A DNA stretch of 64,000 bases. Source: Neonectria sp. B-13 (Eukaryota; Ascomycota; Sordariomycetes; Hypocreales; Nectriaceae). The notes under the pieces were generated by a model. It made no database searches. It was given only the letters and a program-made list of their open reading frames with translations, and was not told where the DNA came from. The stretch covers positions 3,165,296-3,229,295 of the forward strand of contig NOKP01000001.1 of NCBI GenBank assembly GCA_002682825.1. The letters run 5' to 3'. Made by a program: the position numbers and the translations under genes. Positions within the stretch are counted from its first letter, which is position 1, and the number at the start of each line of letters is the position of its first letter. Of this stretch, positions 11,267 through 21,293 are shown piece after piece.

Positions 11267-11633
11267 TGAAGACCATGTCATGATCCATGCCGGCGTCCTC
11301 GGAACTTCCGTTGGTATACACCTTTGATGTGTTGGCGGCCAAACTCTTTTCAATTTTATCGAGGCTGTTGAAGGTGTGAGCTTTAGGAGGCTGTGAGTGA
11401 ACCCCAGACATGTTGCATACCTCACTTTTCCTTGGCAGAGATCAAAGACAAGACTGGGGATTCTTAAAACTTCGGATGGCAGCGGTGTGGATGGGCGATG
11501 AGCTGCAATTGCTTCTTCGCGTAGGAGAGGGAAACATTCGCCGGTAAAGTGTTGCCCAAATGTAAAATAGGAGTTAACTGGTGGTCATGAGTATGCTGTG
11601 GGTATTCTCTCGGTAGTCAATCAGGCCTGATAG

Positions 11634-12239
11634 TTACCCACCACGCAAGGGAAGTTCATAGGCGCGGGCCCCGATAACATTGGCAAGCTCGTCGGCGATC
11701 TGAATGCATTTCGGGAGTGCGAATCGCTTCGATCGGAGGGTATCACCGCCCCCGCTGATGCACTTTGCCATGGCGGCGAGCATCGTGTCCCTAGGAAGCC
11801 CATCGCTGTGAGCCACATGACATGCCGCTACCATGACCATGTTATGAAGCTGGAGTTCCCGTCCATCGAATTCTCCTGCCCAGGCTGCATATGTATCCAG
11901 AAGTGTGATCCAGTCCATTCGCCGGCGAGATTCGACGTCTGACAGTGTCAGGCGTCTGCGTATGGTGTCGATATCCGCAGCCGTAGAGGGGAAATTATTG
12001 TCCCAGTCCTCGTCGCCCTGTGGTAGCCGTTTCATCCAATTCCTGATCCATTTCCGGTGTGTTTCCATCCCCCGTCTTCGTGTGGCTCGGTGCGGCGCTG
12101 GCTGACCGGGCGATTCGACGATGAATTCCGCCGCGAACGTTACGGGAGGCGGTGGACTCATGGTGAAAAGGCCAGTTCCCAATGGCAAGGTTAGGTGACA
12201 TCGAAAACCATTGACCGCTGTGCAAGCAGCTTCAGTCAA
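11634..12239 (-). CDS. Hypothetical protein
   Basis: A 201-codon open frame on the minus strand. The first 30 residues are uncertain, and an in-frame ATG at residue 27 (MSPPPPVTFAAEF) may be the real start. The body is rich in charged helical segments (DTIRRRLTLSDVESRRRMDW) and ends GARAYELPLRGG. A pattern of Cys, His and Met in VAACHVAHSDGLPRDTMLAAMAKC gives no known motif. The composition looks like real protein and no overlapping frame is better, but no family is recognised. There is no clear intron. The upstream frame at 12487-12236 could be an extra exon, but I find no usable donor between them. Confidence 0.45.
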   Translation of the reverse strand: MTEAACTAVNGFRCHLTLPLGTGLFTMSPPPPVTFAAEFIVESPGQPAPHRATRRRGMETHRKWIRNWMKRLPQGDEDWDNNFPSTAADIDTIRRRLTLSDVESRRRMDWITLLDTYAAWAGEFDGRELQLHNMVMVAACHVAHSDGLPRDTMLAAMAKCISGGGDTLRSKRFALPKCIQIADELANVIGARAYELPLRGG

Positions 12240-13511
12240 CTATGTAGGACATCGAGAGTTGGGTCGAGGAGGTAGATAGCCTGATATGAGACGGGGTGTC
12301 TGAGGGTCTCCAACCAACGACAGGCATCCGCTGTCAACCGATGGCGTTGCACCCGGCGGGAGGTGCCGGGGAATCTTGGTAAGGGCCGTGGAGACGGTGA
12401 GCGCAGCGGCACGAAGGCATCATGCGTAGCAAGTTTCCCGGTTCTATCACAGGGTACGGGTAACTTATCATAGTTCCATGCCGCCAAAAGGTGATAGTGG
12501 CGCTCGGTGAGGACTGGCGGGCTTCTTATAGGTCAACCCCGGGCCCCTCCAATGATTCACTGCCACGTCCAACGGCCGGCTGCTTCAAGCGAATTGCTCC
12601 TTGCCGATAAGTTGGAACTAGGCCAGAAGATGTTATCGTTGAGAACTGGTGGCTTCAAGAATTGTCTGGAAGCCATACCTCATCAGAGGTGAGACAGGTC
12701 TTGGCGAGGGTTTCATCCCGTTGCTGTTGCTTGACGACTAGAATGGACGCGGAGAAGTTTTCTTTCAATGGAGAGCAAATTGAGAGGGGTGGTGCCTGTT
12801 GCTAGGTAAGCAAGCCGCATGATGCATTGGGCCTGTCTATCACAGGAACTACGGCAATGTCCTTGCAAGTTGCAAGGGTCAAGGCAGTAACAGACTGGGA
12901 GACATGTCGATATCCCGATTGGGTGAAGGCCTGAACTCTGGAGGAGAGAAGATCGCATGCTATGTATGTAGCTGCGACACCCGCGCTAGAAGTTATTTAA
13001 AGGAGAAAGGGAAGAAAAAGAAGAAAAAGAAGACGCCTCCTCGTGTCAGGGCCCCCGGCTTTGATTACCTATGTCATAACGGTGGCTTGTTGAAGTGGGA
13101 ACTTCTCGCCCTCGTCGTCCTCCACATTCTGTTACCATACTTATGAATTGGCAACGATTGGGCAGTAAAGGTCGTGTGGCTTTGGTATCAGTGTGGGGCG
13201 GTGCGCGTGTGGCTTTGGTATCAGTGTGGGGCGGTGCGCGTGTGGCTGAAGTTCCGACAGCGCCTTGACGTCGACGCAGGCGCAAGTGGCAGGTACCCCT
13301 GGAAAAAGAAAGGGAAAAAGGGGACCCACCCGGTAATCAAGCACAAGCATTCCTTGAGGACAGTTGGATTGTTCAGGCTTCCATCTCGAACACTCTGTCA
13401 GCTGTCACCCAGGTTCTCCTCCAGTCGCTCTTTGATATCGATTCCTCTTGCGCATCCGCTTGAGGACGTCTCTTCTTTGGTCCTCCCCGCGCCCGATGGC
13501 GAGCCGCCACA
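12240..13511. other. Intergenic, with a 33-bp tandem duplication
   Basis: This 1.3-kb segment lies between the divergent hypothetical gene and ERD1. It contains no convincing gene. It holds an A-rich GAAAAAGAAG tract near 13005-13035 and the tandem duplication at 13174-13247. Confidence 0.5.
13174..13247. repeat. 33-bp tandem repeat, two full copies plus a partial
   Basis: Units 13174-13206 and 13207-13239 are identical as I read them (each begins GTGTGGCTTTGGTATCAG and ends GGCGGTGCGC). They are followed by an 8-bp start of a third unit. The repeat lies about 265 bp upstream of the ERD1 start codon. Exact identity implies a recent duplication. Confidence 0.85.
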
Positions 13512-14780
13512 ATGGACGGTGACCCGGCAGTTGAGCCCGAACTAGACGCCTTCAGCTTGGCTTTCCCACTGCCGTACCGCGTCGGCTTTATCGCAACCTT
13601 GGGTACGTCCCAGTAATCTTCTGGCAATGCTTCTGATCGAGACTGACCTGTCGCAGCTGTCTGGGGCTGGGGCTTCAACCTTCATTACCTCTACCTCCTC
13701 AAGGTCGACGTGCCGTCGCTGATCCGATACCCCAACCGAGCGTCGCCGCATCACGTCCCGCACCATGGCTCGACATACCGGCTTGCGACGGTCCTGACGG
13801 TCCTATTCTGCACCTCGATTACCCTCTTCTGGCTCTTTACATGGGGCATTGCTTCGCGCGTCGTCGCCTACCAATGGATGCCGTTGATCTACCTCGTCGC
13901 CCTCGTCGCCATGTTCATCGTCCCGCTCCAACATCTCCCGGCTGCTGGAAGGCACCGCTTCTTGGCCACGTTACGCCGGGTGAGCATTGGCGGAATAGCA
14001 GAGGCACAGGATGGCAAGTTTGGCGACATCCTGCTCGCTGATGTCTTAACGTCGTATGCCAAGGTCTTTGGCGACTTGTTTGTCACTATATGCATGTTTT
14101 TGACGCGCGGCGGCTCGACAGACCGACCCGATCGCAACTGTGGAGGAACGGTCATTGTGCCCCTCATCATGGCCGTACCGAGCATGATCCGGTTTAGGCA
14201 GTGTATGACCGAGTACTACCGCGTCAGCCGAGCGCCATACAAGGAGTCGACGGGCTGGGGCGGGCAGCATCTGGCCAACGCGGTCAAGTACTCGACAGCA
14301 TTCCCCGTCATAATCACCAGCGCCTGGCAGAGGGCTGCCGAGGATCCGGGCACCAAGGCTGCCCTCAACAAGGCATGGTTAGTTGCGGTGCTGGTCAACT
14401 CGCTCTATTCCTTCTACTGGGATGTGGCCAAGGATTGGGACATGACCCTGTTCTCGTCGAAGCAGGAGCGCGAATCAAAACACCACCCGTTCGGCCTCCG
14501 AGACCGGTTGATCTTCCGGCCGATCAACCTGTACTACGTGGTGATCGTCGTGGACCTCATGCTTCGGTGCACGTGGTCGATGAAACTCAATCGTCACCTG
14601 GACAAGTTCACCGACTTCGAGAGTGGAATTTTCCTCATCGAGTTCCTCGAGGTGTTCCGGAGATGGGTGTGGATCTTTTTCCGAGTCGAGACGGAGTGGG
14701 TTAGAAGTTCATCCACGGGGTTGGGGATCGACGACCTTCTGCTGGGCAACTACCAAGGGAACGACGACGACGAGGAATAG
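13512..14780 (+). CDS. ERD1: ERD1-like EXS-domain Golgi membrane protein
   Basis: Two exons, 13512-13602 and 13657-14780, with a GTACGT..CGCAG intron, encode about 404 aa. Exon 1 gives LPYRVGFIATLG, which joins VWGWGFNLHYLYLLKVDVP in frame, a conserved Erd1 N-terminus. The body has several membrane segments (for example LATVLTVLFCTSITLFWLF and VVAYQWMPLIYLVALVAMF) and the EXS domain from about residue 155, with TEYYRVSR, LANAVKYSTAFPVI, NSLYSFYWDVAKDWDM and LEVFRRWVWIFFRVETEW. In yeast Erd1 acts in the Golgi in phosphate recycling and in retention of glycosyltransferases and HDEL proteins. Function here is by family. The tail ends in an acidic run (NDDDEE). The start was chosen at 13512 because it splices in phase; the nearby ATG at 13496 is out of frame. 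Confidence 0.9.
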
Positions 14781-16195
14781 TGGCCAAGTGGCGTCAACGC
14801 CATGACCCAGCTTCGCGGTGGACCAACGGCCACGCAACGGCAATCTGACTGGCGTCTGCTTATTTCATAGATCGGAGATATCTAATGATAGTGGCTATCG
14901 TAGTATATTGGACGGAGTTCTGGCTTAGCATCCCTGGTGGCATATTCAACATCCGTGTCTAGTTCCTTGCTAGATGGCGATCAAAGAGGCGTCGAACTTC
15001 GAGTGTCAATATCGATTCCGTCTCCGGCAAGGCTTACCGTGTGTTTGGGCATGACAAATCGGCTTGTGGGCATGCGTCCGAACAGTAACAGTTTACAATT
15101 ACAGTTCGCGGTGGTCCCGCGGGTCTGGTAGCTTTGCCCCTCCCGGGCAGCGCAAGTCGGCAAGAAGCATATCCGGAGGAGGTGACACGCCCATCACATT
15201 ATGTCTTCTCTACTGGGCCTACTGCCTTCTGAGTCGGGCGATCCGGACCTTCGCGGGCGAATCGCGACTGAATGACTAGGCGAATTCGTTACTGGGTGAC
15301 TAACTAATTTTTTATGCTTCGGGCCCAGCCTGGACCATTTTTGGTATCTGCTAAATCCATCCAGGGAGGTCGAGACGGCCTTTTTGGTATTCGGGAATGG
15401 CGTGTTCCCTCCACAGGCCAGAGCCAATGCACTTGGACTTGTCTAGATGTTGTTACTGTGGTGGCGGCTTCGTCGGTGGCCGCAGCGTTTGCACGACGAC
15501 CAGGTTTCAACAGAGGATGCAATTGCCCTCCATTCTAGCGTCCGGACTTCCGGTTGAGAGTCTTGCCTTGGTCGTTACAGCCAGAGAGATGCCAGGATGT
15601 CCGTAAATCCGACTGCGGACTCCCGGCGCCCATGGTGTCGGCGCCCTCGCCCACCACGCTCCCGCGGCAATCCCCCTTCTGCTCGAGCTCCGAGGATGCC
15701 AACAGCGACTGGAATGCTAATCCTTGTGCGATACGGTAAACCCTCGCACATATCGATGAGCCGAGACCGCAAGCCTCCCGCCACGGCCNNNNNNNNNNNN
15801 NNNNNNNNNNNNNNNNNNNNNNNNNNNNNNNNNNNNNNNNNNNNNNNNNNNNNNNNNNNNNNNNNNNNNNNNNNNNNNNNNNNNNNNNCAATATCCTATC
15901 TAACACAGCCCAACCCAAAGCCAACAGTCTGATACCACACACACACACCACTAAACACAACACGCTTCTCTTTGTGGTGGCCACGAATCTTCGTTTTAAG
16001 GTTCACTGCGAGAACAAAGCACGGTGTGCTGTCGTGTAGCCTTGAATCAAAAGCGCACCTATTGTCCTTCTGAATCGGTTGGTGGCGCAAAGGGAGGGTT
16101 GCTTACCCAGTATATCTTTTACCAAGGGCTCGACACGCCTCGGGACGTCTCCCACTCACCGTGTCTCTCCTCACTGCTTCGTACACTCCGAAAAG
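14781..16195. other. Intergenic with an assembly gap
   Basis: It holds the 3' flank of ERD1, the 100-N gap at 15789-15888, and the promoter and leader of the gene at 16196. No gene is supported. Frames that cross the gap are artefacts of translating N. Confidence 0.6.
15789..15888. other. Assembly gap (100 N)
   Basis: Exactly 100 undetermined bases, the conventional placeholder for a scaffold join of unknown length. The flanks share no obvious overlap by eye. Confidence 0.97.
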
Positions 16196-17461
16196 ATGCA
16201 TTCGCCTACTTCTGCACCCATGCGAAGCTACGCTCACTCACTCGACGGCATGGAGGTCTCGTTCCCCCCCGGGAACGAGGGCGTCTACCGCGTCAAGCCC
16301 CTGCCCGTGCCTCCTATCCCGAGCAGGAGCTCATCCAGACCAGGCCAGAGACTCAGCGTATTTCCCTCCGTCTCTGGACCGGGCAACAGCGTCGAGGACC
16401 TGCCGCCCATGATTCAGCCGCTCTCTCTTCCACACCGGCCCGCCTCCAGCTTGCCCGCTTCTCCCCACGTCGATCGCCGCTCGTCTATGAAGGTGCAACA
16501 GCTCACTGGCCAGAACGTCGGCATCTGCTTCAACTGGAGTCCCACGCAAGGCTTTTCTCCGGTGGCGTCTCCGATCTTGATCCGGGACGACTCCTCTAGC
16601 ACCTACAGCCAGTCGCTACACGAGCTCGTCCTCGAGGAGGACTTTCCCGAACCGGGAAACTGCATGCCGCCGCTGCTCGAGGATGATCTCGACGAGACGA
16701 ACAGCAACCACAGCTCCATGGGCCCGAGGTCGCCTCTGCCGCCCATGCGAAACTCCACATCCAGGAAGAGGACGTCTGGCTTCTACAGCAACTGCCCGAG
16801 TATCCTGGAGCCCGTTGCGGATCTTGATGACGACCAGTTCGATGTCGATGACTCTTGGCGGATGAGCCAGTCGTACAACCACTTCAGCGACGCCGAGACG
16901 GCGGATGAGTACCACCGAATCACCACCAGCCTGGCCAAGCTCGACAAGCAGCAGCGGGGCCGCAACCTGTCTCCGACTCTTGCACGAAGCCGGTCCTTGA
17001 CCAGCCGTCTAAGCGGCTCCGCCAAGTCCTTCTTCTCCCGGCGACGACAGCCGCCGCGGTCGGTTAGCTCCGCCCACGGGTCTTTCGCGGGCGGCGACCG
17101 TCCTGACAGACACACTCTCAGCCCTTCCTCGCCGCTTCCCCCTCCGGATTCAGCCATGCCGACGCCCCCTCGCAGCGTCTTCGAGACGTCGGACGACGAG
17201 GAGTCGGAGCTTGACGACGGCCCTATGAGAGAGGTGATCCGCGACTTCTTCTCTCGCCGGGCCGACGAGCGGAGCGCGGCCGATGGTGCGATCCCGCGCA
17301 GCGTGCCTTACCAGCAGGCGGAGCGGTCCGACGAGGCTGCCGGCGTTAAGGTGAAGGACCTCATCAACAACGCCAAGGACGGGGCCAAGATGCTGCACAT
17401 GTCCAAGACAGATCGGCGCAGGCAACTGCTGAGGACCCAGATCAGGATCATCCCGGAGTAG
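16196..17461 (+). CDS. Disordered hypothetical protein with two FFSRR motifs
   Basis: The frame is open from 16079, but I chose ATG 16196 (context GAAAAGATGC), where the protein starts MHSPTSAPMRSYAHS; it gives 421 aa. It is rich in Ser, Pro and Arg and has no globular domain, signal peptide or membrane segment. Repeated features include SFFSRRRQPP near residue 285 and IRDFFSRRADERS near residue 350, several SRSxT-like basic Ser clusters, and acidic patches (DDDQFDVDD, TSDDEESELDD). The C-terminal part (VKVKDLINNAKDGAKMLHMSKTDRRRQLLRTQIRIIPE region) is charged and probably helical, so it may be the conserved core. I do not recognise a function. It looks like a regulatory or scaffold protein subject to phosphorylation, which is inference. 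Confidence 0.72.
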   Translation: MHSPTSAPMRSYAHSLDGMEVSFPPGNEGVYRVKPLPVPPIPSRSSSRPGQRLSVFPSVSGPGNSVEDLPPMIQPLSLPHRPASSLPASPHVDRRSSMKVQQLTGQNVGICFNWSPTQGFSPVASPILIRDDSSSTYSQSLHELVLEEDFPEPGNCMPPLLEDDLDETNSNHSSMGPRSPLPPMRNSTSRKRTSGFYSNCPSILEPVADLDDDQFDVDDSWRMSQSYNHFSDAETADEYHRITTSLAKLDKQQRGRNLSPTLARSRSLTSRLSGSAKSFFSRRRQPPRSVSSAHGSFAGGDRPDRHTLSPSSPLPPPDSAMPTPPRSVFETSDDEESELDDGPMREVIRDFFSRRADERSAADGAIPRSVPYQQAERSDEAAGVKVKDLINNAKDGAKMLHMSKTDRRRQLLRTQIRIIPE

Positions 17462-17983
17462 GGTGAAGAGGCAGAGTGCAGAGGATGGCTGGGTTAATTA
17501 GAGCGTGGCGGTGGTAATACGTGTGTTTCCTTTGTTTGGGGGTCTGGTCGGTGCATTGCCGGGACGGCGCGATTGATTTACAGAGATTCCCATTCAAGAT
17601 CGTCGATCTGGAGCAAGTAATTTAGTTCTTCGTCTGCGTGTAGGCTGTATACTAAGCCTTCTCTCTTCTTTCGCATCTCATTTTCCCATGAAATATGCCG
17701 TCTGATTCCATTCTCTGCAAAGTGAAAGGCGTGTGTGGCCAAGATGCCGAGAGCTCGTCTTCCCCCCCCCCAATTTCCTAATCCGGCTGGGGCCCAGGGT
17801 GCCCGAAAGTCCCCCGCTGCCCGCTACCTGTCCCCGCACCCGCAGATTGGTCCGCCAGTTGCCGGAGCCGGAGCCGGCATCACCGACGCTCACAGAAGGA
17901 ACCGAAACCTCGCTTCGGCAACACCTGCAAATGCGTGGATGTCGACTCGTGGCGAATGCGAGGGGCGCGGCTTGGAAGGTATA
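17462..17983. other. Intergenic between the disordered-protein gene and PCD1
   Basis: About 520 bp. The PCD1 frame is open back to 17735, so an earlier start is possible, but that stretch translates to a Pro/Ala-rich segment typical of leader DNA. A C10 run occurs at 17761-17771. No gene is seen. Confidence 0.5.
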
Positions 17984-19401
17984 ATGACTACGACTGTATC
18001 CTCACCGTCTACCCAGGACGAGGCCATCAACGGAACCAACAGAGCGCCGCTAGCCGACGCCGAGACCAAGACCGATATCGCCATCAGCGACGCCGACGTT
18101 GCCGTCATCCAGAACGGCATCCGCGAGGCTGCAGCTGAAGAGCCCGTCAATCTCGGAGAGTCGTCGCTGTACTACGATGCCTTGACAATGTCACCCTTGA
18201 GTCCATTTTCGGCGGTCAGTCAAGTTCTGCTCTACTTCGTCACCCAACTTCCTTAGCCAAATTCCGCGGACCAGCCGCCCAGCCTCCTCTGAACCCTCCC
18301 TCCCCCGTATAACTCTATTCATCAACCCCTCGCGACGGCCATGGCCATGGCCATGACTCAGTCACTCACTCACTCACTCGGCTTTACGACTCTAATGCCC
18401 ATCCCCTCATCACATGCCCAAGCTGCCCGACCCTACAAAATGCTTACTCAAACTCGGTAGGCCGCCATTGCCCGCTTCCGGGCCTACAAGCCTCCTGCGT
18501 TCCCGCTCTGGGACCGTCTGCCTGCCCGCAAGCGCGCCGCCGTCTTGATCTTGCTGTATGCGGACCGTCGAGGCGACCTGCGTGTGGTCATCACCATGCG
18601 CGCCGCCAGCCTGAGGAGCTTCTCCGGCCACGCGGCGTTCCCTGGTGGGAAGGCGGACAGCACTGAGGAGACCGTCTGTAAGTCTTTCCCTCTGCCCATC
18701 ATTTGTTCCACTCGGGGGACTAACGATGTGCAGACCAGATAGCTCGCCGCGAGGCCTGGGAGGAGATCGGGCTTCCCATGGATGATCGCAAGCTCCCGAA
18801 GCCATTCCGCATCGAGCACCTCTGCTCGCTGCCTCCATCGCTTGCCCGGACGCATCTCGTCGTGCAGCCCTGCGTGGCGTTCCTGCACGCCGACGAGCGC
18901 TCGCCGGGGTCCCCCGCGCCCGTGGTCGAGGATGTCATGATCCCCAAGCTCGACGCCCGCGAGGTCGCCGCCGTCTTCAGCGCGCCCTTCTACAACTTCC
19001 TCAAGGCGAAAGATCTGCCCCCGGCGCCGGGCGAGAAGCTGCCCGCCGGCCATTGGTATGACGGCGACTGGCTGAAGTGGAAGAACTTCCCGTGGCGCGT
19101 GCACAACTTCTACGTGCCCGTCAACAATCAGACCGTGTCGAAGCCGCGCCGCAGCAGCACGCAGGGAAACCTGGCGGAGAAGCTCGAGGAGGAGGAGGTG
19201 CGCGACGGCCGCTTCAAGGTGTGGGGGATGACGGCGCGGGTGCTAGTGGATGCGGCTCGCATCGCGTATGCCGAGGAGCCTGAGATGGAGCATAACGATG
19301 ATTTTGGAGATGAGAACATCATCATGGAGGCGGACAGGGAGGGCAACCTGACTGATCCTGCCGGGGAGAGGAAGGAGAATGGGGACGCATCGAAGATGTA
19401 G
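17984..19401 (+). CDS. PCD1: Peroxisomal CoA diphosphatase, Nudix family (PCD1-like)
   Basis: Three exons, 17984-18214, 18461-18677 and 18734-19401, encode about 371 aa. The introns are GTCAGT..GTAG (246 nt) and GTAAGT..GCAG (56 nt). The second intron lies inside the Nudix box, and splicing restores FPGGKADSTEETVYQIARR followed by EAWEEIGLP, with the catalytic REAWEE core. Flanking segments AVLILLYADRRGDLRVV and FSGHAAFPGGKAD fit Pcd1, which hydrolyses CoA and oxidised CoA to phosphopantetheine and 3',5'-ADP. The protein ends in SKM, a permissible type-1 peroxisomal targeting signal, which agrees with the peroxisomal location of yeast Pcd1. The first intron holds GGCCAT and CACT short repeats. 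It faces the copper transporter tail to tail, 220 bp apart. Confidence 0.92.
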
Positions 19402-19621
19402 AGAATTTAGATGGCTTGGGCGTAGAGATCTGGTTCCAGGGGTGGGGTGGGTGCGTTGAGGAGTTGTATAGATAGTTTCATAGAGCACATCGTCACTTGT
19501 TTATTCTCTTTTCCACCTTGGCAAGCCAGACGCTGCAGAGGATGGATGGCAAGACTATGTGTTACCCAGCCGTGAATCAGAGGCCCATGCATTGTCCGCT
19601 CGCCTATAGTACCTTGTTTAA

Positions 19622-20376
19622 TTAGTGGCAGGCGTTGTCCTTGGTGGCCGAAGTCTTCTGCCCAAAGGCAACATAGCCAATGAAAGCGCCCAGAGTCACA
19701 GCAACCATGACCCATCCATTGTATGTCATGAAGATGAGCCTGCAAGCGATTAGTTGCGAGTTCTCCGGGCGATGGACGGAGAAGACGGGGATACTCACAT
19801 CAGCATAAAAGCATAAAAGTTCTGCAGGGCGTAAAGAACGGCCTTGATGATATGAGTGCGCTGATCTGCCTGTTCCTGGTTCTGCCCTGAAAGGATAGGA
19901 GTCGTTTCAGTAACAGTATCAACACCTCAAGGGAAGACTCTTAGCATTCGCACGTCCCAAGTACGTTGGGGGGAGAAGGCAGTCTTTTGTGGTGGGGATG
20001 AAACAAGGGAGAGAGATTCGAGCTTACTCGGTAGAGACTGGACGTGCTTGGCGAGGGCGTCTTCGTATCGGCGGGAGAGGGCACGGAGGGCTTCGTAGCC
20101 GACGGCGAGGAGGATGACGGCGAGGAGGGAGAAGATGAGGGAAACGGTGGACCGAACGTGCCATTGGCGGAAGACGATGCAGAGGTCGGTGGTGTCCCAG
20201 GTGAAGAGCATCTGCGGGGGAGAGAATGAGGTGGTGAGCTTGCGATGGCCTCACAGGCAGGTGGATTCGGGAGAAGGGAGAACGGTGTTCTAAATACTCA
20301 CGTTCATGCTGCACATGCCGTGCATACCGCCGCCGCCGGAGCCCATTCCGCTGTGATCCACGCTGCTGTGGTCCAT
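19622..20376 (-). CDS. Ctr-family copper transporter
   Basis: Four exons, 20376-20302, 20211-20028, 19886-19799 and 19739-19622, all with GT..AG introns in agreeing phases, encode 154 aa. The N-terminus is short and rich in Met, His and Cys (MDHSSVDHSGMGS.. then HGMCSMNMLFTW), as in copper-binding ectodomains. The three membrane segments are about residues 45-62, 105-120 and 123-140. The second contains the MxxxM copper motif (MLIFM) in FYAFMLMLIFMTYNGW, and the third contains GxxxG (GAFIG), both signatures of trimeric Ctr transporters that carry Cu(I). Whether it acts at the plasma membrane or the vacuole (Ctr2-like) cannot be told. The C-terminus ends NACH, a possible copper-handover site. 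Its promoter is shared with BNA1 and has a TATA box and copper-element-like boxes. Confidence 0.92.
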
Positions 20377-20510
20377 TGCGTGACGTCCGAGATTCGAGGT
20401 TCGAGGTTCGAGTTGCGAGCAGGGTGCTTGGGTGTGAGGTCCGAGGTCCGGAGGAGACGGTGGATGTCAATCAATAGGCGGAATGGGGACTTCGTGAACG
20501 AGAATGTCGA

Positions 20511-20518
20511 TATATATA
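20511..20518 (-). promoter_or_regulatory. TATA box of the copper transporter gene
   Basis: A TATATATA sequence about 135 bp upstream of the transporter start codon, at the distance and with the CuRE-like boxes beyond it expected of a regulated TATA promoter. Assignment is by position. Confidence 0.55.
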
Positions 20519-20576
20519 GTGGAAATGAAGCTGGAGACGGAGTTGTAGATGAACGAGGGACGATGAGACGATATCG

Positions 20577-20616
20577 TTGCTCAAGAAGTCGGTTGAAACG
20601 CGCTCAAACGTGCTCA
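20577..20616 (+). promoter_or_regulatory. Cluster of three GCTCA boxes (Mac1-type candidates)
   Basis: TTGCTCA at 20577-20583, GCGCTCA at 20600-20606 and GTGCTCA at 20610-20616. The yeast Mac1 copper-response element is TTTGCTCA-like, and an Aspergillus fumigatus Mac1 site has been reported as TGTGCTCA, both from memory. The first and third boxes match seven of eight positions of one or the other. They lie just upstream of the transporter TATA box. Function as copper elements is inferred. Confidence 0.5.
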
Positions 20617-21293
20617 AGGTGGGATGGAACGGTTGGACTCTGGAGGAGTCGAGAGTCGAGAGTCGAGTTGGAGGTGGTGCTACCAAGTACGAAGCGCGGG
20701 AGGTCTGGATGCACGGGATCCACCGGATATCCACATCGCTCAGAGGTACCACCCGTGCCTCGACTCTTAATGCGAGAGCGGAGGTACCGCCCAGCGATCG
20801 CTGTCGCCGGGGCTACTACTAGGTCAGAACCTCCCGCTCCAGTGGCCTGAGCTCTCCGGGAGCCCTGTCTGCCGTGATCCTCACTGAAGGAGCCCGCTAA
20901 CAACTGTCCGTCATTCGCTGATAACTGTAGGGAGACGAACTTGAGTGAGGGGTCCACGGCCGAGGGACCCGACCTCCGCTATCGAAACTCACATAGCCAA
21001 CAGGTGCGTGGTACTAGTGACGGAGTTTCCAAGGGCTTAAGGATCTCTATGACCTAGAAATTTTGTAGTAATCAACCACGGCAAAATAGTTGGTCTGCTG
21101 CGAACTGCGCAGTCTATAGTTTCTTTCTTACCGTGACAAACCACCCGACGCCATCGACATTGGTATCGACTTGACGCCGCTCAGTCACCCACCAAGCTCA
21201 GTCGCAACTCGCTCTGTCTCCTTTTACTCTTGTTTCTTCTGTAAACTACAGTCTTCATACATAGGATCCTGCGCCTGCCTTCCGGCGAAGACG

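Larger units (their letters stand above)
20377..21293. promoter_or_regulatory. Divergent promoter of copper transporter and BNA1
   Basis: The two start codons are 917 bp apart and point away from each other. On the minus strand a TATATATA box lies at 20518-20511, about 135 bp before the transporter ATG. About 60-105 bp further upstream are three clustered GCTCA boxes. By eye I count about seven GCTCA cores on the two strands in the whole interval, against roughly two expected by chance. A group of short direct repeats of TTCGAG lies near 20392-20412. The regulatory role is inferred. Confidence 0.65.
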
